From assembly GCF_029953285.1 (NCBI RefSeq), contig NZ_JASAOI010000040.1:62001-126000 (forward strand): a stretch of DNA of 64,000 nucleotides, read 5' to 3'. Positions 1-8,778 of this stretch are shown here, one piece after another. The notes under the pieces are model-generated. The model saw only the letters and a list, made by a program, of their open reading frames with translations, did not search any database and was not told the origin of the DNA. The first letter of the stretch is position 1. Each line of letters starts with the position of its first letter. The position numbers were made by a program, and so were the translations under genes. The DNA comes from Yinghuangia seranimata. GTDB taxonomy: Bacteria > Actinomycetota > Actinomycetes > Streptomycetales > Streptomycetaceae.

Positions 1-345
1 GTGACACCCGGAAGCCGGGTCACCCGCGTCGACATCCCGACGGCGGTTCCGCAGCCGAGCGAACTGGCCATCCAGCAACTCGTCTGTACCGTCTCCGACG
101 CGGTCAAACGCGGCATGGCAGTACCCGTCCCGACCGCGGGGCCGCAACCGGCGCCTGCACAGCCGCCGCCGGTGCCCGTGACGGTCTCCGCACCGGGCTG
201 GCGGATGGAACCACAAACTTGCCCACCGGACGCCGCAACTCCGTGATCTTCGGCGGACGCAACCCGTCGTATTGCGCGCCACAAGCGCTTCGAGCGGCGA
301 GGCCATCGCCGACACGCGCTGACTTCATGCCAACAGGTGGGCACG
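1..345. other. window edge, no assignable gene
   Basis: A reading frame on the + strand is open from the first base to 246, with high third-position GC and a proline-rich tail. It could be the 3' end of a gene that starts outside the window, but I recognise no motif. The rest, up to the stop of the FadR-type regulator at 346, shows no convincing gene on either strand. Confidence 0.3.
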
Positions 346-1071
346 TCAGAGGTCGGGGTAGGAGCGCCGCAGGTGCTCGTCGACGGCTTGGGCCGCCTTG
401 TCAGCGCGTCCGGCCGCGACGGCCTCGACGATGCGGTGGTGGTCCGTGCGCAGGAGTTCGGCCGACTCGGGCCAGCCGAGGCGTTCCACCGCTTCGACGG
501 CGTGGCGGCCGACGGCGTCGCGCAGGCCGTGCATGAGCGTGGCGATCAGGGTGTTGCCGGACGCCTCAGCGAGGGCGAGGTGGAAGTCGGCGTCGGCCTG
601 GTTGAACCGGTCCGGTGTGAGGTCGGGCCCGGCCATGCGGGAGACGGCGTCGCGCAGGCGCTCCACGTCCTCGGGGGTCGCCTGTGCGGCCGCCGAGCGG
701 GCCGCCCACGTCTCGATGACGCGGCGGGTCTCGACGATGTCGTGGAGCGAGAAGGCCGCGAGACCGAGCTGCAGGCGCAGCACGTCGGCGAGGGCGTCGG
801 CCGGGCGGGCGGTGAGGACCGCGCCCGCGTCGGGGCCGCGGCCGGTGGTGGAGACGAGGACGCCCATGGCCTCCAGGACGCGCAGTGCCTCGCGCACCGA
901 TGCCCGGCTCACCCCCAGGGACTCGGCGAGCTGCCGCTCGCCGGGCAGGCGGTCGCCCGCCTTGAGGCGCCCGGCGGCGATCTGCTCCTCGATGCGGGCC
1001 AGGACCTCCTCGTGCGCGCGCACGCGGCGGACCGGCCGCCAGTCGGGGCCGTCGGTCGGGGTGCTGCTCAC
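346..1071 (-). CDS. FadR-family (GntR/FCD) transcriptional regulator, probable lactate/lut regulator
   Basis: This is a 241-residue regulator. An N-terminal winged helix (residues about 20-85, with AGDRLPGERQLAESLGVSRA followed by SVREALRVLEAMG) precedes an all-helical FCD ligand-binding domain. FCD metal/ligand residues are visible in DADFHLALAEASGN and in the HHRIVEAV segment. The GTG at 1071 was chosen because GGAGA lies seven bases upstream; upstream codons in the same frame run into the lut promoter. The gene is divergent from lutABC, and a perfect TNGTNNNACNA operator lies between them at 1146-1156. That layout is typical of LldR/LutR-type control, in which L-lactate (or another small acid) relieves repression. 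The ligand is inferred from context only. Confidence 0.88.
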   Translation of the reverse strand: MSSTPTDGPDWRPVRRVRAHEEVLARIEEQIAAGRLKAGDRLPGERQLAESLGVSRASVREALRVLEAMGVLVSTTGRGPDAGAVLTARPADALADVLRLQLGLAAFSLHDIVETRRVIETWAARSAAAQATPEDVERLRDAVSRMAGPDLTPDRFNQADADFHLALAEASGNTLIATLMHGLRDAVGRHAVEAVERLGWPESAELLRTDHHRIVEAVAAGRADKAAQAVDEHLRRSYPDL

Positions 1072-1144
1072 GTCGCGGTCTCCTGCGGGCGGACGGATCG
1101 GTCGAACCACAGCATGGCATGGCCGAGCATGGCCAGACCCATGT

Positions 1145-1157
1145 ATGGTCTGACCAT
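1145..1157. promoter_or_regulatory. FadR-type operator in the lut promoter
   Basis: ATGGTCTGACCAT reads the same in both arms and fits the FadR-subfamily consensus TNGTNNNACNA exactly. It lies 24 bases before the lutA start and 74 bases before the divergent regulator start, so a bound repressor could control both. A second inverted repeat (CAGACC at 1134-1139, GGTCTG at 1147-1152) overlaps it. Confidence 0.75.
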
Positions 1158-1180
1158 TCATTCGCTCGTGAGGAGGTCCG

Positions 1181-1921
1181 GTGCGCGTCGGCTTGTTCAT
1201 CACGTGTGTCAACGACACGCTCTATCCACGGACCGGGCAGGCGGTCGTGCGCCTCCTGGAGCGGCTCGGCTGCGAGGTCGACTTCCCCGCCGAGCAGTCC
1301 TGCTGCGGCCAGATGCACTGGAACACCGGGTACGGGAAGCAGATCGAGCCCCTGGTCCGCCGCTTCGCGGACACGTTCGCGGGCTACGACGCCGTGGTGA
1401 CCGCGTCGGGCTCGTGCGGGGCGATGGTGCGCGACAACCACCCCAAGGCCGCGGCCCGCGCCGCGGACCCGACCTTGCCGGAGGCGGTCGCGGCCGTCGT
1501 CCCCCAGGTGTACGACCTCAGCGAGTTCCTCGTGGACGTCCTCGGCGTCACCGACGTCGGCGCGTACTTCCCGCACACCGTGACGTACCACCCGTCGTGC
1601 CACTCGCTGCGGCTGATGAATCTCGGCGACCGCCCGACGACGCTGCTGCGCAACGTACGCGGCCTCGAACTCCGCGACCTGCCCGGCGCCGAGGAGTGCT
1701 GCGGCTTCGGCGGTACGTTCGCGCTGAAGAACCCGGACGTCTCCGCGGCCATGTGCGCGGACAAAGTGCGGCACGCCGTAGGCACCGGGGCCGAGGTGCT
1801 GTGCGCCGCCGACAACTCGTGCCTGATGCACCTGGGCGGCACGATGGGCCGCCAGCGCAGCGGAGTGCGCACCCTGCACCTCGCCGAAATCCTCGCCTCG
1901 ACAGAGGAGTTCCCCGCATGA
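1181..1921 (+). CDS. lutA: LutA-type (Fe-S) oxidoreductase subunit, CCG domains
   Basis: This 246-residue protein has two CCG (cysteine-rich) domains: EQSCCGQMH near residue 43 and EECCGFGG near residue 172, each with its partner cysteines (SGSCGAM, PSCHSL). It matches the LutA/YkgE subunit of the L-lactate oxidation complex LutABC, a flavin-independent iron-sulfur enzyme that converts L-lactate to pyruvate in the cytoplasm. The GTG start follows AGGAGG directly. The stop overlaps the lutB start as ATGA at 1918-1921, so translation is probably coupled. The FadR-type operator just upstream suggests lactate-responsive control. Confidence 0.92.
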   Translation: MRVGLFITCVNDTLYPRTGQAVVRLLERLGCEVDFPAEQSCCGQMHWNTGYGKQIEPLVRRFADTFAGYDAVVTASGSCGAMVRDNHPKAAARAADPTLPEAVAAVVPQVYDLSEFLVDVLGVTDVGAYFPHTVTYHPSCHSLRLMNLGDRPTTLLRNVRGLELRDLPGAEECCGFGGTFALKNPDVSAAMCADKVRHAVGTGAEVLCAADNSCLMHLGGTMGRQRSGVRTLHLAEILASTEEFPA

Positions 1922-3366
1922 GCAACGGAAGCGCCTTCCTGGGCCTGCCCGCCTTCCCCGGGGCCGCACGCGAGGCCGTGGGCAACGCGCAGCTGCGGCA
2001 CAACCTCCGCAAGGCGACGCACACGATCCGGAGCAAGCGCGCGGCGGTGGTCGGCGAACTGGACGACTGGGAGGAGTTGCGGGCCGCCGGCAAGGCCGTC
2101 AAGGACCACACGCTCCGCCACCTCGACCACTACCTCGTGCGGCTCGAGGAAGCGGTGACCGCCGCGGGCGGCCACGTGCACTGGGCCGCCGACGCGGACG
2201 AGGCGAACCGCATCGTCACCGAACTCGTGCGCGCCACCGGCGGGCACGACGTCGTCAAGGTCAAGTCCATGGCGACGCAGGAGATCGGGCTCAACGAGGC
2301 CCTGGAGGCGGAGGGGATCCGGGCGTACGAGACCGACCTCGCCGAACTGATCGTGCAGCTCGGCGACGACCGCCCGTCGCACATCCTGGTCCCGGCCATC
2401 CACCGCAACCGCAGCGAGATCCGCGAGATCTTCCTGCGCGAGATGGCAGCATGGGGCGAGCCCGCGCCCGACGACCTGACCGACGAGCCGCGCGTACTCG
2501 CGGAGGCCGCGCGGCGGCACTTGCGAAAGCGGTTCCTCACCGCCCAAGTCGCGGTCTCCGGCGCGAACTTCATGGTCGCCGAAACCGGCACGCTCGTGGT
2601 CGTCGAGTCCGAGGGCAACGGGCGGATGTGCCTGACGCTGCCGGAGACGCTGATATCGGTGGTCGGCATCGAGAAGGTCGTCCCGACGTGGCAGGACCTG
2701 GCGGTCTTCCTCCAGTTGCTGCCGCGCTCGTCGACGGGTGAGCGGATGAACCCGTACACCTCGATGTGGACGGGTGTGGCGCCCAGCGACGGCCCGCGGA
2801 ACTTCCATCTCGTCCTGCTCGACAACGGCCGCAGCCGCGTGCTCGCCGACGAGGTGGGCCGTCAGACACTGCGGTGCATTCGATGTTCGGCGTGCCTCAA
2901 CGTCTGCCCCGTGTACGAGCGGGCGGGCGGCCACGCGTACGGATCCGTCTACCCGGGCCCGATCGGCGCCATCCTGACCCCGCAACTGCGCGGCACCACA
3001 AGCGAGTTGGACGCGTCACTGCCCTACGCCTCGACCCTGTGCGGCGCGTGCTACGAGGTCTGCCCGGTCGCCATCGACATCCCCGAGGTGCTGGTGCACC
3101 TGCGCGAGCAGGTCGTGGAAGGCGGGGGCCACCGCGCGGAGCGTGCCGCGATGAAGGCCGCCGGATGGATCTTCGCCGATCCGGCGAGGCTGGCCCGGGT
3201 GCAACGCGTGGCGGGACGGGCGCGGCGCATCGTCCCGCGACGACTCCCCGGCCCGGGGGCGGCCTGGACCGACACACGCGACCTGCCCGTCCCTCCCGAG
3301 CAGTCGTTCCGCGACTGGTGGGCCGCCGAGCGCGGCCGCCCCACAACCCCGAGGAGCAACCCGTGA
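1918..3366 (+). CDS. lutB: LutB-type iron-sulfur L-lactate oxidation protein
   Basis: This 482-residue protein has the usual LutB length. It carries an N-terminal LUD domain (about residues 60-300) and a C-terminal ferredoxin-like region with two 4Fe-4S motifs, CIRCSACLNVCPVY and CGACYEVCPVAIDI. It passes electrons from lactate within LutABC. The ATG at 1918 overlaps the lutA stop; the longer open frame upstream has no family similarity. The last codons overlap the lutC GTG (GTGA at 3363-3366). The tight lutA-lutB-lutC order is the standard arrangement. In this cluster it would use L-lactate made by the 6-deoxyhexose pathway encoded around it. Confidence 0.93.
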   Translation: MSNGSAFLGLPAFPGAAREAVGNAQLRHNLRKATHTIRSKRAAVVGELDDWEELRAAGKAVKDHTLRHLDHYLVRLEEAVTAAGGHVHWAADADEANRIVTELVRATGGHDVVKVKSMATQEIGLNEALEAEGIRAYETDLAELIVQLGDDRPSHILVPAIHRNRSEIREIFLREMAAWGEPAPDDLTDEPRVLAEAARRHLRKRFLTAQVAVSGANFMVAETGTLVVVESEGNGRMCLTLPETLISVVGIEKVVPTWQDLAVFLQLLPRSSTGERMNPYTSMWTGVAPSDGPRNFHLVLLDNGRSRVLADEVGRQTLRCIRCSACLNVCPVYERAGGHAYGSVYPGPIGAILTPQLRGTTSELDASLPYASTLCGACYEVCPVAIDIPEVLVHLREQVVEGGGHRAERAAMKAAGWIFADPARLARVQRVAGRARRIVPRRLPGPGAAWTDTRDLPVPPEQSFRDWWAAERGRPTTPRSNP

Positions 3367-4016
3367 GTTCACGTGACGCCGTCCTGGCCCGCATCCGCGC
3401 CGCCCTCGTGGACGTGCCGGCCGACGAGGCCGTCGACGGGCCGCGCCCCTCGGAGGCCTCCCCGCCGCGGGCCCGTGTCGCGCGCGACGCGGTCCTGCCG
3501 CTCCTGGTCGAACACCTCCGCGACTACCGCGCTGTCGTCCACGAGGTGGCGCCGGACGAACTCGCGGGCGCGCTGGCCGAGGCCCTGCGCCGCCGGGGCT
3601 GCAAAAGCGTGATCGTCCCGCCCGGCACCCCCGTCGCGTGGATCGCCGAGACCGACGGCATCGAACTCCTCGACGACACGACTCCCCTGACCGTCGACCG
3701 GCTCGACGCCGCGGACGGCACGGTCACCGGCTGCGCGGTGGCGATCGCCGAGACCGGCACGATCGTCCTGGACGCCGGGCCGGGCCAGGGCCGCCGTGCG
3801 CTCACGCTGGTCCCCGACTACCACCTGTGCGTCGTGCACGCGGAGGACGTGGTCGCGTCCGTTCCGGAGGCCTTCCCCCGCCTCGACGCCCGGCGCCCCC
3901 TGACCTGGATCAGTGGCCCGTCGGCCACCAGCGACATCGAACTCGACCGCGTCGAGGGCGTACACGGCCCGCGCACCCTGGAGGTTCTGCTGGTTCGGCC
4001 GACGCCGGGCAGGTGA
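3363..4016 (+). CDS. lutC: LutC-type LUD-domain protein
   Basis: This 217-residue protein is the third LutABC subunit. It has the LUD fold with the conserved CAVAIAETGTIVLDAG segment and the ALTLVPDYHLCVV strand, and the SGPSATSDIELDRVEGVHGP signature near the C terminus. The GTG start at 3363 overlaps the lutB stop. Its end lies three bases from the tail of the convergent amidohydrolase gene, with no room for a separate terminator, so the two operons may read into each other. Assignment to the family is firm; its precise biochemical part in the complex is not known from sequence. Confidence 0.92.
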   Translation: MSSRDAVLARIRAALVDVPADEAVDGPRPSEASPPRARVARDAVLPLLVEHLRDYRAVVHEVAPDELAGALAEALRRRGCKSVIVPPGTPVAWIAETDGIELLDDTTPLTVDRLDAADGTVTGCAVAIAETGTIVLDAGPGQGRRALTLVPDYHLCVVHAEDVVASVPEAFPRLDARRPLTWISGPSATSDIELDRVEGVHGPRTLEVLLVRPTPGR

Positions 4017-4019
4017 CTC

Positions 4020-4901
4020 TCACATCCGGTACACCGCGGCGGCGGTGCCGCCGAGCACCGCCGCCCGGTCGTCGGGACCGAGTCCGTTCAGGAGCTCCCG
4101 GTGCGTTTCCGTCACCGTCGCGTAGTCGGCCGCCAGTGTGCAGATCGGCCAGTCCGATCCCGTCATCAGCCGGTTCGGGCCGAAGGCGTCCAACGCCGTG
4201 TCCACGTACGGCTTCAGGCCCGCGACGGTCCAGTCGTCCCAGTGCGCCGCGGTGACCATGCCCGAGAGCTTGCAGACGGTGTTCGGAAGTCGCGCAAGCT
4301 CCCGCAGGTGGCCCGCCCAGGACGACGACGTTCCCGAGGCGATCGGCGGATTGCCGAGGTGGTCGAGGACGAAGGTCACCTCCGGGTGCAGTTCCGCCGC
4401 AGCGAACGCTGCGGGCAGCTGATGCTCCTGGACCAGCAGGTCGTACGCCAGGCCGGCCTCGCCCACCGCCGTCAGCCCCCGCCGGACCTCAGGCCGCAGC
4501 AGCCAGCCGTCGTCGCTCTCGTGCTGGACCTGATGGCGGATGCCCACCAGGAAGCCCCCGCCGGGCCCGCTTCGCAGCTCGGCGAGGGCGTCGGCGATGT
4601 CGGGGGCGGTGAGGTCCGTCCAGCCCACCACGCCGCGGACCAGGTCGTCCTTCTCCGCCAGGGCGAGGAGTTCGCGGGTTTCGTCGGCGACCGTGACGGT
4701 CTGCACGACCACCGTCCCGTCGACTCCCGCGGCCCGTGCGGCCGGCCGCAGGTCGTCCAGGGTGAAGTCGCGGCGGAGCGGGGTCAGCGCACTGCCGGTG
4801 ATCCAGTCGTGACGGCCGCCGGCCAGCTCCCACACATGATGATGGGCGTCGATCACGACGCCCGGTCCGCCGGCCGGCTCGGCCAGCACAGACACCTGCA
4901 T
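4020..4901 (-). CDS. amidohydrolase-family sugar lactonase (COG3618; L-fucono/L-rhamnono-lactonase type)
   Basis: This 293-residue TIM-barrel amidohydrolase has the metal motif DAHHHVWEL near residue 18, a mid-barrel HLGNPP segment and the C-terminal GSDWPIC aspartate. COG3618 members hydrolyse 1,4- or 1,5-lactones of L-fuconate, L-rhamnonate or galactarate. The ATG at 4901 follows CAGGAGGAAC; the open frame extends upstream without similarity. It is the last gene of the minus-strand operon, directly after a sugar 1-dehydrogenase of the aldo-keto reductase family that would make its lactone substrate. Step two of a non-phosphorylating 6-deoxyhexose pathway is the best assignment; L-fucose versus L-rhamnose cannot be decided here. 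Confidence 0.87.
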   Translation of the reverse strand: MQVSVLAEPAGGPGVVIDAHHHVWELAGGRHDWITGSALTPLRRDFTLDDLRPAARAAGVDGTVVVQTVTVADETRELLALAEKDDLVRGVVGWTDLTAPDIADALAELRSGPGGGFLVGIRHQVQHESDDGWLLRPEVRRGLTAVGEAGLAYDLLVQEHQLPAAFAAAELHPEVTFVLDHLGNPPIASGTSSSWAGHLRELARLPNTVCKLSGMVTAAHWDDWTVAGLKPYVDTALDAFGPNRLMTGSDWPICTLAADYATVTETHRELLNGLGPDDRAAVLGGTAAAVYRM

Positions 4902-4941
4902 GTTCCTCCTGTCAGGGAGCCGGTCGGCGGGGCACGGTGCG

Positions 4942-5913
4942 TCAGCCGACGGACGCGCGGGACCCGATCGCGGCGAGGTCCTCCCACAGGCCGTCGGGTA
5001 TCGCCCTCGTGAACTGCAGTGCCGCGTCGAGGACTTCGTCCGGATGGCGCAGGCCGAGGAGCACCGCCGCGACGGCGGGGTGGCGCAGGGGGAATCGCGC
5101 GGCGGCCGCGCGGAGCGGCACGCCATGGGCCGCGCAGGCGGTCTCGAGCCGCCTGGCGTGGTCCAGCAACGCCTGCGGGGCCGCCGCGTAATCGAAGGTG
5201 GCTCCGGGCCGGGGGTCCGCGAGCAGCCCGGAGTTGAACACACCTCCGACCACGACGGAAACGCCCCGGCGTTCGGCTTCGGGCAGGAGTTCGTCGGCCC
5301 CGGTCCGGTCGACCAGGCTGTAGCGGCCGGCGAGCAGGACGACGTCGATGTCCGTCTCGCGGACGAACCTGGTGGCCAGGGGCGTCTGGTTCGTGCCGAT
5401 GCCGATCGCGTCGACCACGCCTTCGGCGCGCAGCCGTTCGAGGGCGGGGTACGCCTCGGCCAGGGCGTGTCGGGCGTGGTCGTCCGGGTCGTGGAGGTAG
5501 ACGGTGTCGACGCGGTCCAGGCCGAGGCGTTTCAGGCTGCTTTCGAGGCTGCGGAGCACCCCCTCGGCGGAGAAATCCCAGACCCGGCGATGGGTGGCCG
5601 GCACCGCGAAGCCGTTGGCGAGGTCGTCGCCGCCCTCGCCCGACGCGGGTTCGAGGACACGTCCGACCTTCGTCGAGACGGTGAACGCGTGGCGGGGCCG
5701 CCCGACAAGCGCCTCCCCCAACCGGCGCTCGGACAGGCCCAGCCCGTAGTGCGGCGCGGTGTCGAAGGACCGGATGCCGCAGTTCCAGGCCGCTTCGAGT
5801 GCTTCATGCGCCTGGAGGTCGCCGACGGCCGTGAAGAGGTTGCCGAGGCCCGCGGCTCCCAGGGACAGTTCCGTCACCCAGGTGGTGCCGCGCCCCAGGG
5901 GTATGCGTCGCAT
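4942..5913 (-). CDS. aldo-keto reductase, D-threo-aldose/L-fucose 1-dehydrogenase type
   Basis: This 323-residue AKR has the catalytic tetrad visible in order: Asp of FDTAPHYG, its Tyr, Lys of STKVGRV and His of YLHDPDD. It resembles the D-threo-aldose 1-dehydrogenase/L-fucose dehydrogenase group, which oxidises the sugar C1 to a lactone with NAD(P). The ATG at 5913 follows GGGAG; longer readings overlap the SDR. It sits between the SDR (14-base gap) and the lactonase (40-base gap) in the operon. A close paralogue lies at 22843-23841, sharing long blocks such as THRRVWDFSA, GGVFNSGLLADP and ATFDYAAAP, so the pathway has two candidate first-step enzymes. Confidence 0.87.
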   Translation of the reverse strand: MRRIPLGRGTTWVTELSLGAAGLGNLFTAVGDLQAHEALEAAWNCGIRSFDTAPHYGLGLSERRLGEALVGRPRHAFTVSTKVGRVLEPASGEGGDDLANGFAVPATHRRVWDFSAEGVLRSLESSLKRLGLDRVDTVYLHDPDDHARHALAEAYPALERLRAEGVVDAIGIGTNQTPLATRFVRETDIDVVLLAGRYSLVDRTGADELLPEAERRGVSVVVGGVFNSGLLADPRPGATFDYAAAPQALLDHARRLETACAAHGVPLRAAAARFPLRHPAVAAVLLGLRHPDEVLDAALQFTRAIPDGLWEDLAAIGSRASVG

Positions 5914-5927
5914 GGCGTCTCCCGGAG

Positions 5928-6707
5928 TCACTTCGCAGCGGGGCGCAGGCGCAACCCGGACATGCCCCCGTCGACGGCGAGCGCGGTACCGGTCACCGCG
6001 GACGTGCTCGGGGCCGCGAGGTACGCGATGGCCGCGGCCACCTCGGCGGCAGTGACAAGACGTCCGTTCGGCTGGCGGGCGGCGAGCGCGGCGCGCTCGG
6101 CTGCGGGATCGGCGGACGCGGCCAGCAGCCGGGCGACCCAGGGGGTGTCGACGGTGCCGGGGTTCACGCAGTTGACGCGGATGCCCTCGTGGACGTGGTC
6201 GGCCGCCATCGCACGGGTCAGCGCCAACACCGCCCCCTTGCTGGCCGAATACGCGGCGCGCCCCGGCAGTCCGGCGACCGCCGCGATGGAGCACATGTTG
6301 ACGACGGCCGCGTGCGCCGATCGCCGCAGGTGCGGAAGGGCCGCGCGGCTGGTGCGCACGATGCCGAGGACGTTGACGTCCAAGAGCCGGTGCCACTGGT
6401 CGTCGGTGTTGTCCTCGACGGTGCCGACGGCTCCGATTCCGGCGTTGTTGACCAGCACGTCGATGCCGTCCATCGCGGCGGCCGCCGTGTCGACCGCGGC
6501 GCGTATCGACGCGTCGTCGGAGACGTCCGCGGTGAAGCCGAGAAGGGGATCCCGGACGGTGTCGACGTCCAGGTCGAGCACGGCGACGAGCGCACCGCGG
6601 GCGGACAACAACTCCGCCGCGGCCCGTCCTATACCGGAGGCTCCCCCGGTGATCACCACGCGCAACCCCGCGAGTTCCGTCATCTGGTGTGTCTGTTCTG
6701 TTCGCAT
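5928..6707 (-). CDS. SDR-family dehydrogenase, probable 2-keto-3-deoxy-L-fuconate dehydrogenase
   Basis: This 259-residue classical short-chain dehydrogenase has the cofactor motif TGGASGIG near residue 19, NNAG, a catalytic Ser (CSIA) and YSASK, and the C-terminal GTALAVDGG. In the L-fucose/L-rhamnose diketo pathways an SDR of this type oxidises the 2-keto-3-deoxy acid to its 2,4-diketo form, the substrate for the FAH-family hydrolase encoded at 21989. The sequence alone does not fix the substrate, so the role rests on the neighbours. The ATG at 6707 gives the longest form; an internal ATG at 6683 is possible but has no better ribosome site. Gaps of 13 and 14 bases to its neighbours show co-transcription. 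Confidence 0.8.
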   Translation of the reverse strand: MRTEQTHQMTELAGLRVVITGGASGIGRAAAELLSARGALVAVLDLDVDTVRDPLLGFTADVSDDASIRAAVDTAAAAMDGIDVLVNNAGIGAVGTVEDNTDDQWHRLLDVNVLGIVRTSRAALPHLRRSAHAAVVNMCSIAAVAGLPGRAAYSASKGAVLALTRAMAADHVHEGIRVNCVNPGTVDTPWVARLLAASADPAAERAALAARQPNGRLVTAAEVAAAIAYLAAPSTSAVTGTALAVDGGMSGLRLRPAAK

Positions 6708-6720
6708 CCCTACAGCCGTC

Positions 6721-7890
6721 CTATCCCTGGCCGTGCGCGAAGTACGCGGCGACGGCCGGGTCCACGGGAGCGACGTCCATGGGCTCCCCTCCGTTCCGCA
6801 GCGACATCGTCGCCGCGTAGCCGGCGGCCACCGCCTCGCGGGCCGCCACGGGCGAGGTGACGGTGGCCCCGCCCTCCCGGATGAACCGCAGGAACTCCGC
6901 GACCAGCACCGGATCCGCGCCCGCGTGACTGCCGGGCGGGGTGTGGACGCGCACCACGACGTCCGCCTTGTCGCGGTAGGTGGAACGGCGGTTCCACACC
7001 CGCACCTCCGACCCCTCGCCGTCCCCGAAGTTCTCGAGCCGCCCCTCGGTGCCGATCACGGTGTAGTTGCGCCAGTTGTCGGGTGTGTAGTGGCACTGCT
7101 GGTAGCTGGCGAAGACGCCGTTGTCCAGCTGCATCTGCATCATGCTGAGGTCTTCCACGTCCACCACCGGGTTGAGGCCGGTCTGGCTGAGCGGCGGCCA
7201 GTTCTCGTCCGACAGCCAGTCGGTCATCAGCTCCCCGCTGCGGTCGCGGCGCGAGCTGATGTCGCCGTAGAGCGTCAGCCCGCCCATGGCGTTGACGCGC
7301 CGGGTGTAGCCGTCGGCCAGCCAGTGGATGACGTCGAGGTCGTGGGCTCCCTTCTGCAGCAGCAGACCGGTGGTGTTGCGTCGGTCGGCGTGCCAGTCCT
7401 TGAAGTACCAGTCCCCGCCGTTGCCGACGAAGTGGCGGCACCACACGGCCTTGACCTCGCCGACGGCCCCGTCGGCGATCAGCTCGCGCATGGCCACCAC
7501 CACCGGCATGTGCCGCATGTTGTGGCCGACGTACAGCGGCGTCCGGTGTGCGCGTGCCGCCTCGAGGAGCCGGTCGCAGCCCTCGGTGGTGATCGCCATC
7601 GGCTTGTCCAGGAAGACCGGGATTCCGGCGGTCAGGAGGTCCACGCCGATCTGCTCGTGCGTGTGGTCCGGGGTCAGCACGAACACGCCGTCCAGCCCGG
7701 CGTCGAGCAGCTCGCGGTGGTCCGCGGTGATGCGCACCTGACTGCCGAAGCGCTCCTGGGCGCCCGCCAGGGCTCGCGGGTCGCGGTCGCAGGCCGCGAC
7801 CACCAGCGAGCCTTCCCCGGGCCGGTGGGCCAGCTCGACCAGGTCGCTGCGGGCGCCGAGGCCGACGACGCCCAGCCTGATGTCGTTCAA
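6721..7890 (-). CDS. Gfo/Idh/MocA-family oxidoreductase
   Basis: This 389-residue protein has an N-terminal Rossmann domain (VVGLGARSD) and the LDKPMA variant of the EKP motif near residue 96. The C-terminal alpha/beta domain carries GAHDLDVIHW, where the His/Asp pair is typical of catalytic residues. The family oxidises or epimerises sugars and cyclitols with NAD(P). The start is TTG at 7890, eight bases after AAAGGA. It lies between the importer genes and the SDR, so it probably acts on the imported sugar or a derived glycoside. A function within the 6-deoxyhexose pathway is not needed for the core route, so it may process a side substrate or act on intact glycosides. Confidence 0.82.
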   Translation of the reverse strand: MNDIRLGVVGLGARSDLVELAHRPGEGSLVVAACDRDPRALAGAQERFGSQVRITADHRELLDAGLDGVFVLTPDHTHEQIGVDLLTAGIPVFLDKPMAITTEGCDRLLEAARAHRTPLYVGHNMRHMPVVVAMRELIADGAVGEVKAVWCRHFVGNGGDWYFKDWHADRRNTTGLLLQKGAHDLDVIHWLADGYTRRVNAMGGLTLYGDISSRRDRSGELMTDWLSDENWPPLSQTGLNPVVDVEDLSMMQMQLDNGVFASYQQCHYTPDNWRNYTVIGTEGRLENFGDGEGSEVRVWNRRSTYRDKADVVVRVHTPPGSHAGADPVLVAEFLRFIREGGATVTSPVAAREAVAAGYAATMSLRNGGEPMDVAPVDPAVAAYFAHGQG

Positions 7891-7926
7891 CGTGCTCGTC
7901 CTTTCAGGGGGTTGCCACGAGAGGCC

Positions 7927-8778
7927 CTAGCTCTTGCTGCCGGTGAAGGCGATGCCCTGGATGAAGTGGCGCTGGAGCAGGATGAACGCGACGATCATCG
8001 GAGCGGTGGCCATCAGCGATCCGGCCATCAGCACCGAGTAGTCGGTGAAGTGCTCGCCCTGGAGGTTGGCGAGGCCGGCGGAGAGGGTCATCTTCTCCGG
8101 GTCGGTGTTGATCACCAGCGGGAACATCAGGTCGTTCCACGACCACATCGCGGTCAGGATGGTGAGTGCCAACAGGGCCGGCTTGGCCAGCGGGAGCGCG
8201 ATGCGCCAGAAGATCTGCCACGGGTTGGCCCCGTCCAGCCGTGCGGCCTCCTCGACCTCGTGCGGCAGCGCCATGAAGCTCTGGCGCATCAGGAAGGTGC
8301 CGAAAGCGGTGAACACCCCCGGGATGATCAGGCCCTTCAGGGAGTTCAGCCAGCCGAGGTCCTGGAGGAGCACGTACTGCGGGATGAGGAAGACCAGGCC
8401 CGGGACCATCAGCACCGACAGGAACAGGCCGAACAGCAACCCGCTCCCACGGAACCGCATCCGGGCGAACGCGTAGCCGGCCATCGACGAGAACAGCAGC
8501 TGGCCGACGGTGCGTGCGACCGTCACCAGCGCGGTGTTGAGGAACATCCGCCCGAACGGAAGCGAGTCGAACACCTTGCTGAAGTTCGACCACTGCCAGT
8601 GGTGCGGCAGGAGGGTCGGCGGCAGTCGGGTGGTCTCGGAGAACGGCTTGAGCGCCGTGACCACTTCCCAGAAGAAGGGGCCGAGGACCAGGACCGACGC
8701 GGCGACGAGCACCGTATGGGTGGCCACCGACCGGGCGCGGTGCCGCGGACGGGCCGAGCGGGATGCGTGCTCAGGCAT
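7927..8778 (-). CDS. carbohydrate ABC transporter permease (MalG-type)
   Basis: This 283-residue inner-membrane permease has about six transmembrane helices. The EAA loop is visible as EVEEAARLDGANPWQIFWRI, the site that contacts the ATPase. It ends with the QRHFIQGIAFTGSKS-like tail common in MalG homologues. It overlaps the upstream MalF-type gene by eight bases. No ATPase gene is present in the operon, which fits actinomycete sugar importers that share MsiK. The operon context points to import of the 6-deoxyhexose or an oligosaccharide containing it. Confidence 0.9.
   Translation of the reverse strand: MPEHASRSARPRHRARSVATHTVLVAASVLVLGPFFWEVVTALKPFSETTRLPPTLLPHHWQWSNFSKVFDSLPFGRMFLNTALVTVARTVGQLLFSSMAGYAFARMRFRGSGLLFGLFLSVLMVPGLVFLIPQYVLLQDLGWLNSLKGLIIPGVFTAFGTFLMRQSFMALPHEVEEAARLDGANPWQIFWRIALPLAKPALLALTILTAMWSWNDLMFPLVINTDPEKMTLSAGLANLQGEHFTDYSVLMAGSLMATAPMIVAFILLQRHFIQGIAFTGSKS

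Noticed and set aside
337-1917. Long + strand frame upstream of the lutB start
   Set aside because: It is antisense to the FadR-type regulator and out of frame with lutA, shows no protein family features, and the lutB ATG at 1918 has the standard overlap with lutA.
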